From positions 992,001 to 1,056,000 of the forward strand of contig JAGTWJ010000017.1 of NCBI GenBank assembly GCA_020064725.1: 64,000 nucleotides of DNA. Direction: 5' to 3'. Each line of letters begins with the position of its first letter. Within the stretch, counting starts at the first letter, position 1. This document shows, in pieces, positions 32,230 to 43,548 of this stretch. The notes under the pieces are model-generated. The model saw only the letters and a program-made list of their open reading frames with translations, was not told the origin of the DNA and did not search any database. This DNA is from Drechslerella dactyloides. Taxonomy: Eukaryota; Ascomycota; Orbiliomycetes; Orbiliales; Orbiliaceae. Position numbers and translations under genes: made by a program.

Positions 32230-34687
32230 TCAGGCGCCCCTCTTGCCCGTGTTGGTCATCAAAGTGACCTTCTTGAATTTCTTCTTGCCTTTCGTCCCTC
32301 CGCCGCTGCCGCTGCCGGTGTTCTTGACGGCCTGCTCGATTGCGACTGCTTCTTTCTCCCAGCCGTCCAGCCACCCGGAATCAGGCTCAGCTTTCATGGG
32401 TGCTTCCTGGGGTTCCGGGACCGCTGCTCCACCAGCAATTGCGGGTGTCCCCCATACCGTCCGGCTGTTAGGCGGTGAGCTTTGTGGCAAGCTTCCAAAT
32501 CCGAGCTTTGGCCCGTTCGGTACCAGACCTTCCTCTTCCTCCAGAGTTTCGAAAAGCACTCCGCCGTTAGCGATATCGAATTCCCGACGACTGATCTCCA
32601 TCGCGAGTCCGATTTCATCTTCGGGACCGCCTCCAGCAGCAGCTCGATCCTTCCTCGCCGTGATCCACCGCTTTTCGTCCTCCTCTCGTTCGGCGCGAGC
32701 CCGCTCCCGTTCCTCTCTGTTGTCCTTATCCAGCTTCTTCCGCCTGCGCCGCTCCAAGTCCGCCCGGAATCGACCCAGGATCTCCGGGGGCACAATGTCC
32801 GTCCAATCACACTCGAGGAAAGCAACTTCACACCCATACGGGAGATGTGAGAGGTAGCGTGCACGCTTTCGTAGTTCGTCATCAACGACATGGCCCATAC
32901 TAAAGTTCTCCACGCGTGGAAGGACAGTTGACGGGAAGGCGGCGAAGCTACCAAATGCAACCTTTAGAATGCGAATGTCTAATGGGGAGAGGTAAGAGTG
33001 CGGTAGAGCTTGGTAGAAGAAGTATGGTTGGGTCGGGTCGTGTGAATCGATTGGTTTCGGTGGCGCGTGTCGGCGACGAGTAGGCGATTTTGGCGGAGTG
33101 GGATTAGCTTGCTGCGAAGCGGCTGCTGTCGTTTCTCCCGACGCGGGCTCTTTCGAAGCCGCCTCTGGTGCCGCCTGGTCTTGGTTGGGTACTACGCCGT
33201 TTTGGGCGGACGATGAAGTAGCCAGATACATCTCGGGTACATCGTGCTCCGTCTGCTGGACGATTGGCTCTCGTTGTCGCATTTGCTCGGCCCGAGCACT
33301 CGCCTCCTCAAGCAAATGCCGCTCGTAAAGCTCTCTTGTCAGCACCCGATCGTGCCTCTCCTCCTCTCTATCCTGCATATCTTTGATCTTTTCGATCGCC
33401 GAGCGAATCTTGCCAATTGCCTTCTTCACCCAGTCCGTCTCGTCTCCGAACATGAGCTCGTCGACGCGTTCTTGTTCCTCCAGCTCTGAGATTTCTCGCT
33501 CGTATTCTGTCTCGAGATAGCTCCGCGTGCCCTTCATCACTCTCGCGTAGTCTGTGACTTCTGCGGTGTAATGCCAAGGTATCTCGATCGCCTCTTCCGC
33601 TCCGTGTTTGTCCTTCTTGCCCGGAGCTACGAGTACGATACTCGCCACGTCCTTCGGAAGCGCAAGAGTGGAGCCAGGCTGTCTCGTCATCAGTCGGAGC
33701 ATGACGTCACTCCCTTCTCGGGGAGGCGGTGTCTCCTGCCCTTGATAGAACTTGACCGGCCGAACCTCGTTCATGTAAACGGAGTCATGGCAGATCGGAC
33801 ATTTCTTCCACTTCTGCTTGTTCTGGTTCGCGGTCGGATGGTAGTAACCCTGCTGGCCGGGCTTCGGCTGGTCGTCTTCCGACGCCATGTAGCGGATCAG
33901 ACAGGGGAAGCAGAAGATGTGGCCGCAGCGGGCCATTCGCGGCGCGACGGGGTCGCAGAGGCATATCGGGCAGGAGGCAGCTTGTGTAATCGACGATGCG
34001 AGGATCTGTAGGATTGACGTCCAGGGGACGGGGGAGTCCGGGTCGAGGGATTGGGACTTGTAATCGCCGGACGGGTCGACGATGAAGCGGTAGTTTGCGT
34101 TCACGTATCTACCGGAGCTCCAGTTAGCAAGGCATTCGGACACGGGTACCGGTATCGGACGGTGTGGTACCTCGCCTTGTCGACGGAGTGATATCCGCTG
34201 CCCTGGCCGCCCCATGATGAGTGACGTCTGTTCCCATGATGACCGCGGGAGTAGTGGTGGTTGGCGTGTTGGGGCCGTGGAGGGGGCAGGCTCCAATCCA
34301 TCAGGTGGGTGATGGATGTTCTGCCCTTGCGGCTGACGGTGGAGGACGAGGTCATCGCGATCTGCTCGGGGCACGTTCTCAGCATCATATCAATCCGTAA
34401 TCGCAACAGAAGTCAGTGGGAGCGTTTTGACATACGGCCTCGGCAATGGCGTCGTCCCGTTGCACAGACGGCCGCCGGTGGTTCTTGTGCTTGGACTTGC
34501 TCGCCTGACTGTTGCGGGGGCTGGCCTGGCCCCGAGATCCGCTGACGGTTGCCCCGCTGCCGCTGGAGCTACGCTGCTGGGAGGAAGGCTGCTGGTCGCC
34601 GTTGAAGAGGGACGATTGGATGTTCTGGGATGCCGGAGAAACCTGCTGGGCCTTGGAGCCGAGTGAGACGTTGCTGGTAGAGGTCAT
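32230..34687 (-). CDS. RING finger E3 ligase, Mag2/RNF10 type
   Basis: Three exons, 34687-34436, 34361-34171 and 34108-32230, with matching phases (0, 2), giving 773 residues. The order of parts follows RNF10/Mag2: a low-complexity N-terminus with a basic patch (KSKHKNHRRP), a conserved segment leading to SGYHSVDKARYVNANYRF that is restored only by splicing, then a C3HC4 RING at 194-254 (CPIC, CGHIFCFPC, CPIC). A long region with charged coiled coil and an FGSFAAFPS-type motif follows, ending in a lysine-rich tail (KKKFKK). Mag2/RNF10 ligases act on ribosomes, ubiquitinating small-subunit proteins in stalled-initiation quality control. The large exon also stays open across the second intron in another frame, which could mislead automatic annotation. 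Confidence 0.88.
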
Positions 34688-36151
34688 GGCTGGGCCGGGC
34701 GAGTGGCGATGAGCTCAAGCTGTCGAGATGAGGCGGCGGCGTCCGTAGTAAACAGCCGTCGGCATCACCCGCAATCCAATCCAATTCACAGACGGACAAC
34801 AGCAATTGAAGCAAGGTGTAAAAGCAAGACGAACCGGAGAGCGGATGATAGCGGTGAGAACAATGTGAAGCAGTGGTGAGGCGCCTCGTCAACCGAGACG
34901 GTGACTACAACCACCCGAAGCAAAAGCAGAAGCCGGGGAAGCGGGCGGGAGGCGGCGATGACTACATTCAACACACATTCGATTAGTCATCCATGCAGAG
35001 GCCCGGACCTGGGCCAAGCAACTGCTGCTTCAGGTACAGGCGGGCCAATCGGCCAGGGCGTGGTAATCGAAAGACTCGACCGCAAAGACAATAGATTGTC
35101 TGCCTGATCCGTGCTAGTTTCTCTTCACCATTTCCAGGTGAGGTATTCTCAAATTCTCTCGAATGCGTTATTGAATCCGGTAGACCTTGGCTGACGCTCG
35201 GGTATACTTGTATTCATCGGGATCAGTTATCGATAATCTAAGCAGACGCTACAGACTTCGTAAGAAGTACCTGAACAATCCTGGTGTCGTACTCAAGGGT
35301 ATTATAGCTTGTTTACATCGACGCGACGTATACATCTGTCTTCACAGTCATTAAGTACTTCGCTTTATCTCTCTTGACTCGTGGAAAGAAATCCAAGCTT
35401 TGTGACGTCTCGGCAAATTCTGGGCCAACAGAGCCAAGCTCGCGTCAACACACGCAGCCGTCCGGACCCTTGCTTGAGCTACCGACTGCCTCCCCGATCG
35501 CGATCCCGTCGGTTATGGATGTCTTGATCGAGATGTCTGGGGTTCCTGCTAGCTTGTCTTCGCTTCTCACGAGAATGCAATTGCAGGACGCTCGGGACGG
35601 CCCTAAGATGATTTCCGGCAATGCTATCGATATCTCGGCCTCGCGCGCTCCCGAGCATTCCCAAACCCCCACAACAACAGCTGCCATTCTAAATGTGTGC
35701 GGCGGTGGATAGGATTCCACTTAGACGAAGTGGCGCGCACGAAGAAAGCTTAGCGGTCGGTGCTACATGCTCCCGAACAGCAATCCTGATCCTTCTAATC
35801 GTGTGCACTAATGCAGGGCTATCGTATTTCCCGAGTCAGTGCCGCGGCTGCATGTACGCGTATGGTCCGTATCAATTGTCCCAGATGGCCAGAACTCGGA
35901 CTTTTGTCAGGGTAATTTAAGTCGAACTCTGCAGCCAAAGCCTTCAGCCTCGTCCTAAGAGCCTCAACGGAGGACTGCGCGGCTGAAATAACAACCAAGC
36001 CATGGCGGGATCGAGCAGTTCTCCCTTTACCGTCTCGCCATCTGTCCCTGATCTCCGTCTACCTACAAACCTACCAAAAAAGTAGAAACAACATCTCGTC
36101 AGATTACTATAGTCGGCTCTTTTACGGAACTTCAGACGTCTTTTCGTTGAC
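34688..36151. other. Divergent promoter region, RING gene and SesB-zinc gene
   Basis: A 1.46-kb interval between genes transcribed outward. It should hold both promoters. Frames at 35374-35712 (+) and 35445-35720 (-) overlap on opposite strands; the minus one reads somewhat protein-like but has no match I know. No RNA gene was seen. Confidence 0.45.
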
Positions 36152-39100
36152 ATGCGCAAGCTCAAAGCTGCATTTAAGAGTAGTCGTTCCCGCGACCTGC
36201 CGAACGCAAATGACGGCCCCCCGCTCGCGAGCAGACAGCTGCCGCAGGGGTTCGTGGCATCTCCTGCGACGCCCACGACGCCCACGCAGCCTGGATTGAT
36301 ACTTCAAAATGAAGTCGTTGTCCAGCCTACACCCGCTGTACAGCAGAGTCCCGATGTCCCTGCAGCTTTTCCCGGCGGCGTGAAGGTGTGGCATGATTGT
36401 CGTGATGCCGCCGCCGACATCTGCTTCATCCACGGCCTCACCGGAGATCGCGATTCAACATGGACCACGCCAGGACAGTATGCGCCCTGGCCTCAGACTA
36501 TGATCCCACCTCTCATCGGGGCCGTTCGCATTCTAACATACGGATACGATGCGTATCTGATCAAGAAATCCGTCGCCTCGCTAAACCAACTGCAACATCA
36601 CGCCTTCAATTTCGTCAAGGATCTAGTTGACAATAGGACCATCTGCGATGCGTCCGGACGCCCGGTCATCATCGTGGCTCACAGCCTCGGTGGCATCGTC
36701 ACGAAGGAGGCTCTGATGATATCGCGGAACCATCCCGAAGCTCATTTCAGAGATCTTTTCGATTGCGTTAGGGGTGTTATATTCATGGGCACGCCTCACA
36801 AAGGTGCCTGGTTGGCCGACTGGGCTAAGATTCCAGCATCATTTTTGGGTATCGTCAAGTCGACGAATATATCGCTGTTGAAAGTGCTGCAGACGGACAG
36901 CGAGATGCTGGAGGCCAATCAGAACCGGTTTCTCGAGCTCATCCGCTCCCTCGAGACTAGCAATAGACCTCTCAAGGTTACGTGCTTCGTCGAGGAGCTT
37001 CCGCTGTTGGGATTCGGAGTCCGGGTCGTCGATATGAACTCTGGGGCTTTGCCTGGCTGGCCGGCCCCAACTATCCACGCAGATCACAAGGGCATGGTCC
37101 GGTTCGCATCGACGGAAGACAACGGGTTCAAGAGAGTCGTGGCTGAACTGATGAGATGGCAGAAGGATATCAGGCCGTCAGCTGTTGTTTCTCCCACCAC
37201 TATCGCGCCTTCCCCGGGTGGCCCTCCCGCTCCGCCCATCGCACCATCTTTCCAGGGAGTGCCGGACACGCCGGTAAGTGGAATGTCTTCTCCTACAGCT
37301 GTTGCCTCCCCCATCGGATCAGAGCTTCGTGAAGATACAGTTCTAGCTACCCCGCGGTCGGAGAAGGCCCAAAACCCCCTTCCATATCCACCGCCAATGG
37401 GTCCCACAAGTCCGGCACTGTCCACCAGCACCGCGCCGCCGCAGTTAGATGGCCACGCGGTAGAGCGTCCAACAATGCCTCCGCCGACTTTCTCCGCGCC
37501 CAGCGTGCCAATGGCAAGTGGCCAGGGGACAAGCAACCCGGCTGAGCTGCCTAACAGCTCTATATCCGAGGCTCCAACGCTCGTAGGACCTATATCGCCG
37601 GCCGCTAGCACGTATTCGGGATCCGCGCCGCCGAGTGAACTGTATTCCGGGCCCGTGTCGAACACTTCTTATGCAGGCCCCGTCACGAATACAACCTACG
37701 CTGGACCGATCACCCAGTACTCCGGAGCCGTCTCGAACCATAACTATACTGTCAGCGGCAACGCCAGCGTGAACCACTACCATGGCGGCCAAGACGTCTC
37801 CGACAAGCTGGCAGCGCTACAGGTTTCGCTATCCGAAATAAAGAATCCAGCCTACGGGAACGAGGGACCCAGAGCAGAAGAACTGCTGCAAGCGGAGAGA
37901 TTACAATCCGTGTCCTGCATGTTTTGTGAGAACTGTAAATCGGGTGAGTTCCCTTTGAGCTTCTATCACCAACCTTAGATTCCAACTTGCAAAAACACAG
38001 GTCGCTGATCCATATTTCCAGGAATCACATACTATTCTTTCTGTTTCCTCTGCATGACATGCAAGCTATGGCTCTGTCAAGACTGCAGCCGCGCCCACCT
38101 GCGTACACACACGCGCGTGCGCTTCGTAACGGGCCAGTGGATCGATACCCCCAACATCATCAATCGCGAGGAAGCGTGCAGCAGCTGCGGCAACCCCGCT
38201 AAGGCCAAGATGAAGTGCGCGATGAAGGACTGCGCGCTGGTACTCTGCATCTCCTGCGCAGTCTTCGCATATGGGAAGATTTTCCAGATCGTGACAGCCC
38301 ACCAGAAGCAGAAGATTGGGCATAGCGTTTATCAGCTTCAGTTTCCGGTCAATTGGTTGACTACCAAGTCGTGGAAAGTCAACCCTTGCAGCTGTCAGGA
38401 TCTTAACAGTCCGCCCGTTTGGCACCACTGTGAGCGGTGTCACTTGCGTACGTTCAAACCCTCTCACACCGCTTGAACGTTTCCATGATACAACGGCTAG
38501 CTTGGGATACGGGTGCTAATTTGGCCGTTAACACTACTTAGCGTTGTCCGGATCCAACTCCGAGGAGACGAACATGGCGTACTTTTGCGTCGCGTGCTGG
38601 GGAGCCTTTGGCCTCGTCCAATTCATGTGCAAGGCGTGCTTTATGGATGAGAGTTTGGAAGAGCACGTCCGCCACAAGGAACAGCACTACTTCGTGCGGA
38701 TCAAGGCCGTTTATGACACTAACGTACCTACGGACGACACCGCAATGCGATACTGGGACGTCATATGCAATAAATGTACGTGTCGATAGCGGTTTATCGC
38801 GTTGGCAGCTAGAGTACTAATTAATGGTATGTAGGGCTCGAATCGAACGAGTGGTATACCCACACGCACGCGGGCATGGAGGTTGGACCGGTCGACCCGC
38901 AGCGCCTCGATTATATGGCCGTGATCAGCCCGAAAACACGAGACATGCGACGAATCGTCTTTTATAAAACCTGCGATAAGCTACTGCTGCCCAAGGGCTC
39001 GGTGCAGCATCAACCTCACGCTCGGGACCCGAATGCGGCCAGGCTGAAGTGCATCCAATGCACGGTTTGTAAGTGCGATCGAACCCATATCTCGTTTCTT

Positions 39101-39640
39101 CCAGTTACAATGCATGCATGGCTCGCCATGGCCCGTCGGCTGGTGGTCTGACTCGATTTTTTCGGTGGAATATAGTTCTGGCGATGGATAGGACTGCGAC
39201 GTTTTGTATTAAACGAAATTGCACGCTGTCGATGTACTGCGCGTCGTGCACCGAGGCTCGTAGGGTCGTTCATCGCCATGTCGGATGGACGTATGTTGTG
39301 AATATCCGGAAATACCACGATAATAACCTTCCGCATGTCGTCTGTTGCCATTGCAGGAAATGTGAGTTCGGTCCCGAGTTACTTCTGGTCGTCCGATACC
39401 GTCGTTTGAGGGTATGCATAAGTAAGTGGCCGCTAACGAATTGTCGTCTACTTAGTCTATAGCCGATTGGATTGGCGCGGCATGATGTGCCTCAACTGCA
39501 ACGTTGTGGCTGTCTGCTGGGGGTGTATGAGGGGCACGTCGGTCGAGGGGTCCCATGAGGTCGCGGAAGGCATTCCTCATTTTGCGGCTCCTGGATCGCG
39601 GACGCGCTGCCAGAGTCAGACCTGGGTCCTGTATTTATAA
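36152..39640 (+). CDS. SesB-like alpha/beta hydrolase fused to a cysteine-rich zinc-unit array
   Basis: Six exons: 36152-37943, 38022-38447, 38542-38775, 38835-39068, 39176-39361 and 39456-39640. All five introns are phase 1, giving 1018 residues. Residues about 75-340 are a SesB/DUF676-like serine hydrolase: oxyanion HGLTGD (94-99), nucleophile Ser178 in AHSLGG, GTPHKGAW, and a candidate catalytic His312 in ADHKGM. A Pro/Ser-rich linker (340-495) leads to a Tyr-Gly repeat (498-540). From about 588 to the end come five or six Cys/His-rich units of C-x2-C...C-x2-C...C-x2-C-x3-H type, similar to B-box or ZZ folds, such as CMFCENC with CLMTC-like and CQDC. SesB domains usually form the N-terminus of fungal NLRs or stand alone. 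Here NB-ARC and repeats are replaced by a zinc array. I infer a receptor or effector whose hydrolase is controlled by ligand binding to the array. Confidence 0.85.
37645..37772 (+). repeat. Nine-residue Tyr-Gly repeat in the hydrolase linker
   Basis: Within the SesB-zinc gene the encoded protein repeats Y-S/A-G-P-V/I-S/T-N-T at Tyr498, 507, 516, 523 and 532 (mostly period 9), followed by a Gly/Asn/His-rich end. The spacing and the Asn/Gly/beta-branched content resemble beta-arch or amyloid-type signalling repeats, but match no motif I can name with certainty. Confidence 0.6.
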
Positions 39641-40275
39641 TCCGGCCGCTCAGGTGGACCGGTTCTTGGTTGAAGGTTCTGATGTCCTAATGTCTTTTAT
39701 ATATCTATCGAAACTTCGTACCCCCTAAGAGCTTTAAAATTTATTCAGCTCAGTGCATAAAAGTTTGCGATTCCACCAATACAACCCAGCAAAACTGGTA
39801 CAAGAATTTCCATGTCATACTCGATTTACCCACGGAATTTCGAATTGGCTTCTATGAACGGTTTAAAAAACGGTCTGTCTGTCTGTCCGACCGGCGTGCC
39901 TGCTTTCACTCGCCTTGGCGCCGTTGCTGGTGGCTGTTGCGTGACCAGATGGCAGCGCAGCACGTGGTGGTGGGGCGGGTTTGTCGACGGCGCCCAACGT
40001 TCTCCCAGGCTTTCGTCATGACCACGCCAAATGATCGTTTCCTCATCCTTCTGTCATCCAGGTCCTTTTCATCTTCCTGTCAGCGCGCCTTGATACCCGG
40101 CAGCATGGATACTCCTTCTCGGTGACGGATACCTCTGAGGTCCGTTAAACCCAACTGTCGACCCTACACTAACTAGGCATATCTGCGTCATCTTGCCGTC
40201 GCGCGAGGCTCAAGTCTGTCATTCGCAGTCCAGACATCTCAGCCTTCTGTATCGCGACCTACCGTCTACGTTAAG
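39641..40275. other. Intergenic region upstream of the lactone oxidase gene
   Basis: Holds the 3' end of the SesB-zinc gene and the promoter of the lactone oxidase gene. Only short shadow frames are present. Confidence 0.5.
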
Positions 40276-42081
40276 ATGCCCTTCAATCCGAGCGCCCATG
40301 CGGCCTGGGTGCCGTATACCTGCGACGAGATCGCTGAGATCTCATACGACGCTCTGTCCGACACTCACATCCCTTTCCGCGCGACCCGAAACCGCGTCCA
40401 CAAGAACTGGGCGCACATCCACGTTTCCTACCCGCAGCTCTTCTTGAAGCCGCAATCACTCGACGAGCTGCGATTCATCGTTACTCTCGCCGCGCGATGT
40501 CGAAAGAGGATCACCGTCATCGGGTCTGCGCATACTCCGAACTCGCTGACCTGTTCGCCCGGCTGGTTGATCTCGCTTGACGACTTTCAAGAAGTGCTCA
40601 AGGTGAACGAAGGCACGCGCGAGATCACCGTTCAGGCCGGCATGCGGCTGTTCCAACTCCACAGAGTCCTCGACGGTCTGGGCTGGGCCATGCCGAATTT
40701 GGGGTCCATCTCCGAGCAGAGTGTATCCGGCGTCATCGGCACAGGATCGCATGGGAGCTCGCTGCACCACGGGCTGATATCCGATGACGTCACGGCGCTC
40801 ACGATTCTCTTGTCGGACGGTACACATATCAAATGCTTCCGCGACGGGACGACGGACCCGAAGCTCTTCGACGACGAGAACGATGGCTTGTCCCTCTTCC
40901 GCGCTGCGCTCGTCTCTCTTGGCGCACTCGGTATCATCACGTCGGTGACATTCCAGACACCCCGCGCTTTCAACCTCGCCTGGACGCAGACTCTCCTCCC
41001 GCACATCGATGTAATCACGCATTGGAACTCCAAAATCTTTGGCGCTGCTGAATATGAGCGCGTCTGGTGGTATCCATACACCGGTAAGGCGCTACACTGG
41101 ACCGCAATTCGCACCGACGCGCCCCCGACACCGACGCCAAATTCCTGGTTCGGCAGCACCATCGGCTACCACCTCAACCAGCTGATGTTACTCGCCACCG
41201 TCTACATCCCCTCTCTGACACCTCTCGCCGAAATAATAATGTTCCATCTACAATACGGCCAACAAATGCGCGACCGCACCGACAGCGGCGTGTCGACCTC
41301 CGTCGACGGCATGTCCATGAACTGTCTGTACCGCCAGTACGTCAACGAATGGAGCATACCACTAGAAGACGGCCCGGAATTTCTGCACCGCCTGCAATCC
41401 TGGCTCACCGGCAAGTCGTACGACGTGCACCGGATCCCGTTCGACAATTCCGGCGCGAGAAGGGTGTACGCGCATTCACCGATCGAAGTACGTCCCAGCT
41501 TCCCGGCCGAAGGCCACCGAAGCGAGAACCTCAGGCCGTACCTGGATACGCACCACCGCGACGCAGCGGGGAACGCCGTCCCGTCGTTATACGTCAATGC
41601 GACGCTGTTCCGACCCTACGGGTGGGATATACCGGGTCGGGAACGGCTGTACGAAGCGTTCGAGTGGCTTATGAAAGAGTATAAGGGCAAGCCCCATTGG
41701 GCTAAGAACTGGACGACGGTCGGCCGCCGAGATTTTGCGCGACTGTACGGCCAAAATATGGAGAAGTGGCTCGACGTTCGGAAGCGAGTCGATGCGGAAG
41801 GCGTGTTTTTGAACGATTTTGTGTCCAAAAATCTCGTTGGGGAGCGGAATGGTGAGGAGGAAGAAGAGCTGGAGGATATGTTTGAGAAGCAGGCGAGTGC
41901 GATCAGGACTTTGGAAAAGGGGAAGCAGCCGGTGCGGCGGCTGAGCGATGGTAGCGATGCAACGATGTTGGGCAGCAGTGGTCTGTTGGCTGGTAGCTAT
42001 GAGCATTTGAGGGCTAGTGAGGCGGAGATGTCATTCCTAGAGGTTGGAAGGGAGAGTCCGCCGCCGTTTGCGAATTTGTAA
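40276..42081 (+). CDS. ALO1: D-arabinono-1,4-lactone oxidase
   Basis: Single exon, 601 residues, start in a good context (aagATGccc). It oxidises D-arabinono-1,4-lactone to dehydro-D-arabinono-lactone, the last step of D-erythroascorbate synthesis, normally at the mitochondrial outer membrane, making H2O2. An FAD-binding PCMH domain spans about 45-235; VIGSAHTPNSLTC contains His86, the expected covalent flavin site (family consensus GSGHS). GVIGTGSHGSS and SLGALGIITSVTF are also typical. The C-terminal ALO domain carries HWAK (474-477), the family's active-site signature, and DFARLYG. The final 90 residues are a charged, low-complexity extension beyond the usual length, ending in a Ser/Glu/Pro-rich stretch. 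Confidence 0.95.
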   Translation: MPFNPSAHAAWVPYTCDEIAEISYDALSDTHIPFRATRNRVHKNWAHIHVSYPQLFLKPQSLDELRFIVTLAARCRKRITVIGSAHTPNSLTCSPGWLISLDDFQEVLKVNEGTREITVQAGMRLFQLHRVLDGLGWAMPNLGSISEQSVSGVIGTGSHGSSLHHGLISDDVTALTILLSDGTHIKCFRDGTTDPKLFDDENDGLSLFRAALVSLGALGIITSVTFQTPRAFNLAWTQTLLPHIDVITHWNSKIFGAAEYERVWWYPYTGKALHWTAIRTDAPPTPTPNSWFGSTIGYHLNQLMLLATVYIPSLTPLAEIIMFHLQYGQQMRDRTDSGVSTSVDGMSMNCLYRQYVNEWSIPLEDGPEFLHRLQSWLTGKSYDVHRIPFDNSGARRVYAHSPIEVRPSFPAEGHRSENLRPYLDTHHRDAAGNAVPSLYVNATLFRPYGWDIPGRERLYEAFEWLMKEYKGKPHWAKNWTTVGRRDFARLYGQNMEKWLDVRKRVDAEGVFLNDFVSKNLVGERNGEEEEELEDMFEKQASAIRTLEKGKQPVRRLSDGSDATMLGSSGLLAGSYEHLRASEAEMSFLEVGRESPPPFANL

Positions 42082-42354
42082 CACTTTTATCTATATGCTG
42101 GGTGATTTTAACGCATGTCATGTACGTAGATGGGAGGCTAGCTTGTACCCGATCATAGACGACCGTTAGCAAGTATGTGGTGATAATTAGCGATATAGCA
42201 TTCGAAGTCTGTTAGCTCTAACCTGGTGACATGCATGCAGCAGTCCTATTAAATAGCTATGTTCGATTAATTACGTGATCTCGATATACAAATTAGATCC
42301 ATAGATCCCATACAGAGTTGTCCTCTGTCGTTATAACGGCATCCCGGCCTTACT
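42082..42354. other. Short intergenic region between convergent genes
   Basis: Contains the 3' ends of ALO1 (+) and the GH18-like gene (-). AT-rich; nothing else recognised. Confidence 0.5.
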
Positions 42355-43548
42355 TCAAATGGCCAGCCAAGCCTTGCGGAACGACGCCCAATCAGTCGAT
42401 TGCGCAGAATACCCATCTTTCCCGGTACCGTCAGTGTACATATACACAGCCGCGCCTCCAAAATAGCTCAACGAGCTATCATCACCCTTCAACGAATCCA
42501 GCCCCTCGATCGCCCCCTTCGCCGCTGCCTCCACCGTCTCGATGGCCGTCGTATGGGATTTGCTCCCCGGGAACGCGGGGAACCCCAGCATCACCTTCAC
42601 GCCATGTGGCGCTGGGTGATGCCCATCATTCCCCCACACGACGCCGGAGACCGCGCGCAGGATATCGTACGTCTGCCCTTTCATAAACGCCTGGTAGTCA
42701 GCCGGCGTGGCTGCCTGGAAGTCCCACGTGTTCGCGCAGAGGAGGTCTACGTAGCGCGCAAGGTAGTGCCAGCCCTGTTTGTTCCACCAGTACGTGCCGA
42801 CGTCGCCGTATCGCGGCACGACAAAGCTGGTCCATTTGCTGTGGCCGATGCCGTCGCGAATCTGCCGCATCAGCCCCTTGAGGGCCTCGAAGGGCTCGGA
42901 GGTTGGCGCTGCGGGCTCGAAGTGTAGCTGTATGCCGTCGAATTCGCGCTTTGTACCGGTGACGTAGGAGCCTTCGGCGCTGGGGACGGCCAGCTTGCGG
43001 CATTGGTCGACGAGGGCAGCGCGGATGGCGGTGTCGGTGACGTCAATGTAGGTTTTCGGGTCCTCAGGGTCGGTGTGGCCTGTGAACCAGGCAAGGAGCT
43101 TGAATTTCTTGCCGCCATTGGCGGCCTCCCAGGATCCGACGGCGTTGAGAAAGTCGACTACCTTCCGGCAGGAAGTGACGCCGTCGGGGAGGACGCCGCC
43201 GCGACTGAGGCCGCCGATGTTGACGAACCAAAAGTCGACCATGTTGTCGCGGAGGAAGTTTGCGATGGTTGGGACGTTGTCAATGGTCTCTGCGGATGAG
43301 ACGAACGAGTTGCCGAGCCAGACACCGTTTGAGGTGCGGTTCTCAGGAGTTGTCGACGTCATAGGTGTGGGTTCTTGCTCGGTACTGTTGGGATCGCTGC
43401 TCGATGGTTTCCAGAGAAGCACAGAGATGGCTATGAACAGTAAGATCTCGAGCGATATTGTATACCGATTGCCGGTTTTATTGATGAAATATTGAACAAG
43501 CCTAGCACTAGCGACGCCCACAAAAACGATGTCTCTTACTCGCCGCAT
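42355..43548 (-). CDS. Membrane-anchored GH18-like TIM-barrel protein
   Basis: Single exon, 397 residues. A hydrophobic helix at about 31-46 after a short basic N-terminus suggests a type II membrane anchor, with the rest outside or luminal. The domain at about 73-395 looks like a GH18-type barrel: strand VDFWFVNIGG, then LLAWFTGHTD, then FDGIQLHFEP (203-212), then VVPRYGDVG, VMLGFPAFPGS and a C-terminal YMYTDG. In GH18 chitinases the corresponding signature is DxxDxDxE; here Asp204 and Glu211 are present but the residue two before Glu is His209, so catalysis may be lost or altered. Without profile searches the fold assignment is tentative. Confidence 0.55.
   Translation of the reverse strand: MRRVRDIVFVGVASARLVQYFINKTGNRYTISLEILLFIAISVLLWKPSSSDPNSTEQEPTPMTSTTPENRTSNGVWLGNSFVSSAETIDNVPTIANFLRDNMVDFWFVNIGGLSRGGVLPDGVTSCRKVVDFLNAVGSWEAANGGKKFKLLAWFTGHTDPEDPKTYIDVTDTAIRAALVDQCRKLAVPSAEGSYVTGTKREFDGIQLHFEPAAPTSEPFEALKGLMRQIRDGIGHSKWTSFVVPRYGDVGTYWWNKQGWHYLARYVDLLCANTWDFQAATPADYQAFMKGQTYDILRAVSGVVWGNDGHHPAPHGVKVMLGFPAFPGSKSHTTAIETVEAAAKGAIEGLDSLKGDDSSLSYFGGAAVYMYTDGTGKDGYSAQSTDWASFRKAWLAI

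Noticed and set aside
32230..34374. Reading the RING gene as one long exon from about 34374
   Set aside because: That frame is open but loses the conserved segment ending SGYHSVDKAR, which the spliced frame provides with proper donor and acceptor.
35445..35720. 91-codon minus-strand frame between the RING and SesB-zinc genes
   Set aside because: Somewhat protein-like but unsupported by splice sites or any family I recognise; the overlapping plus frame is equally open.
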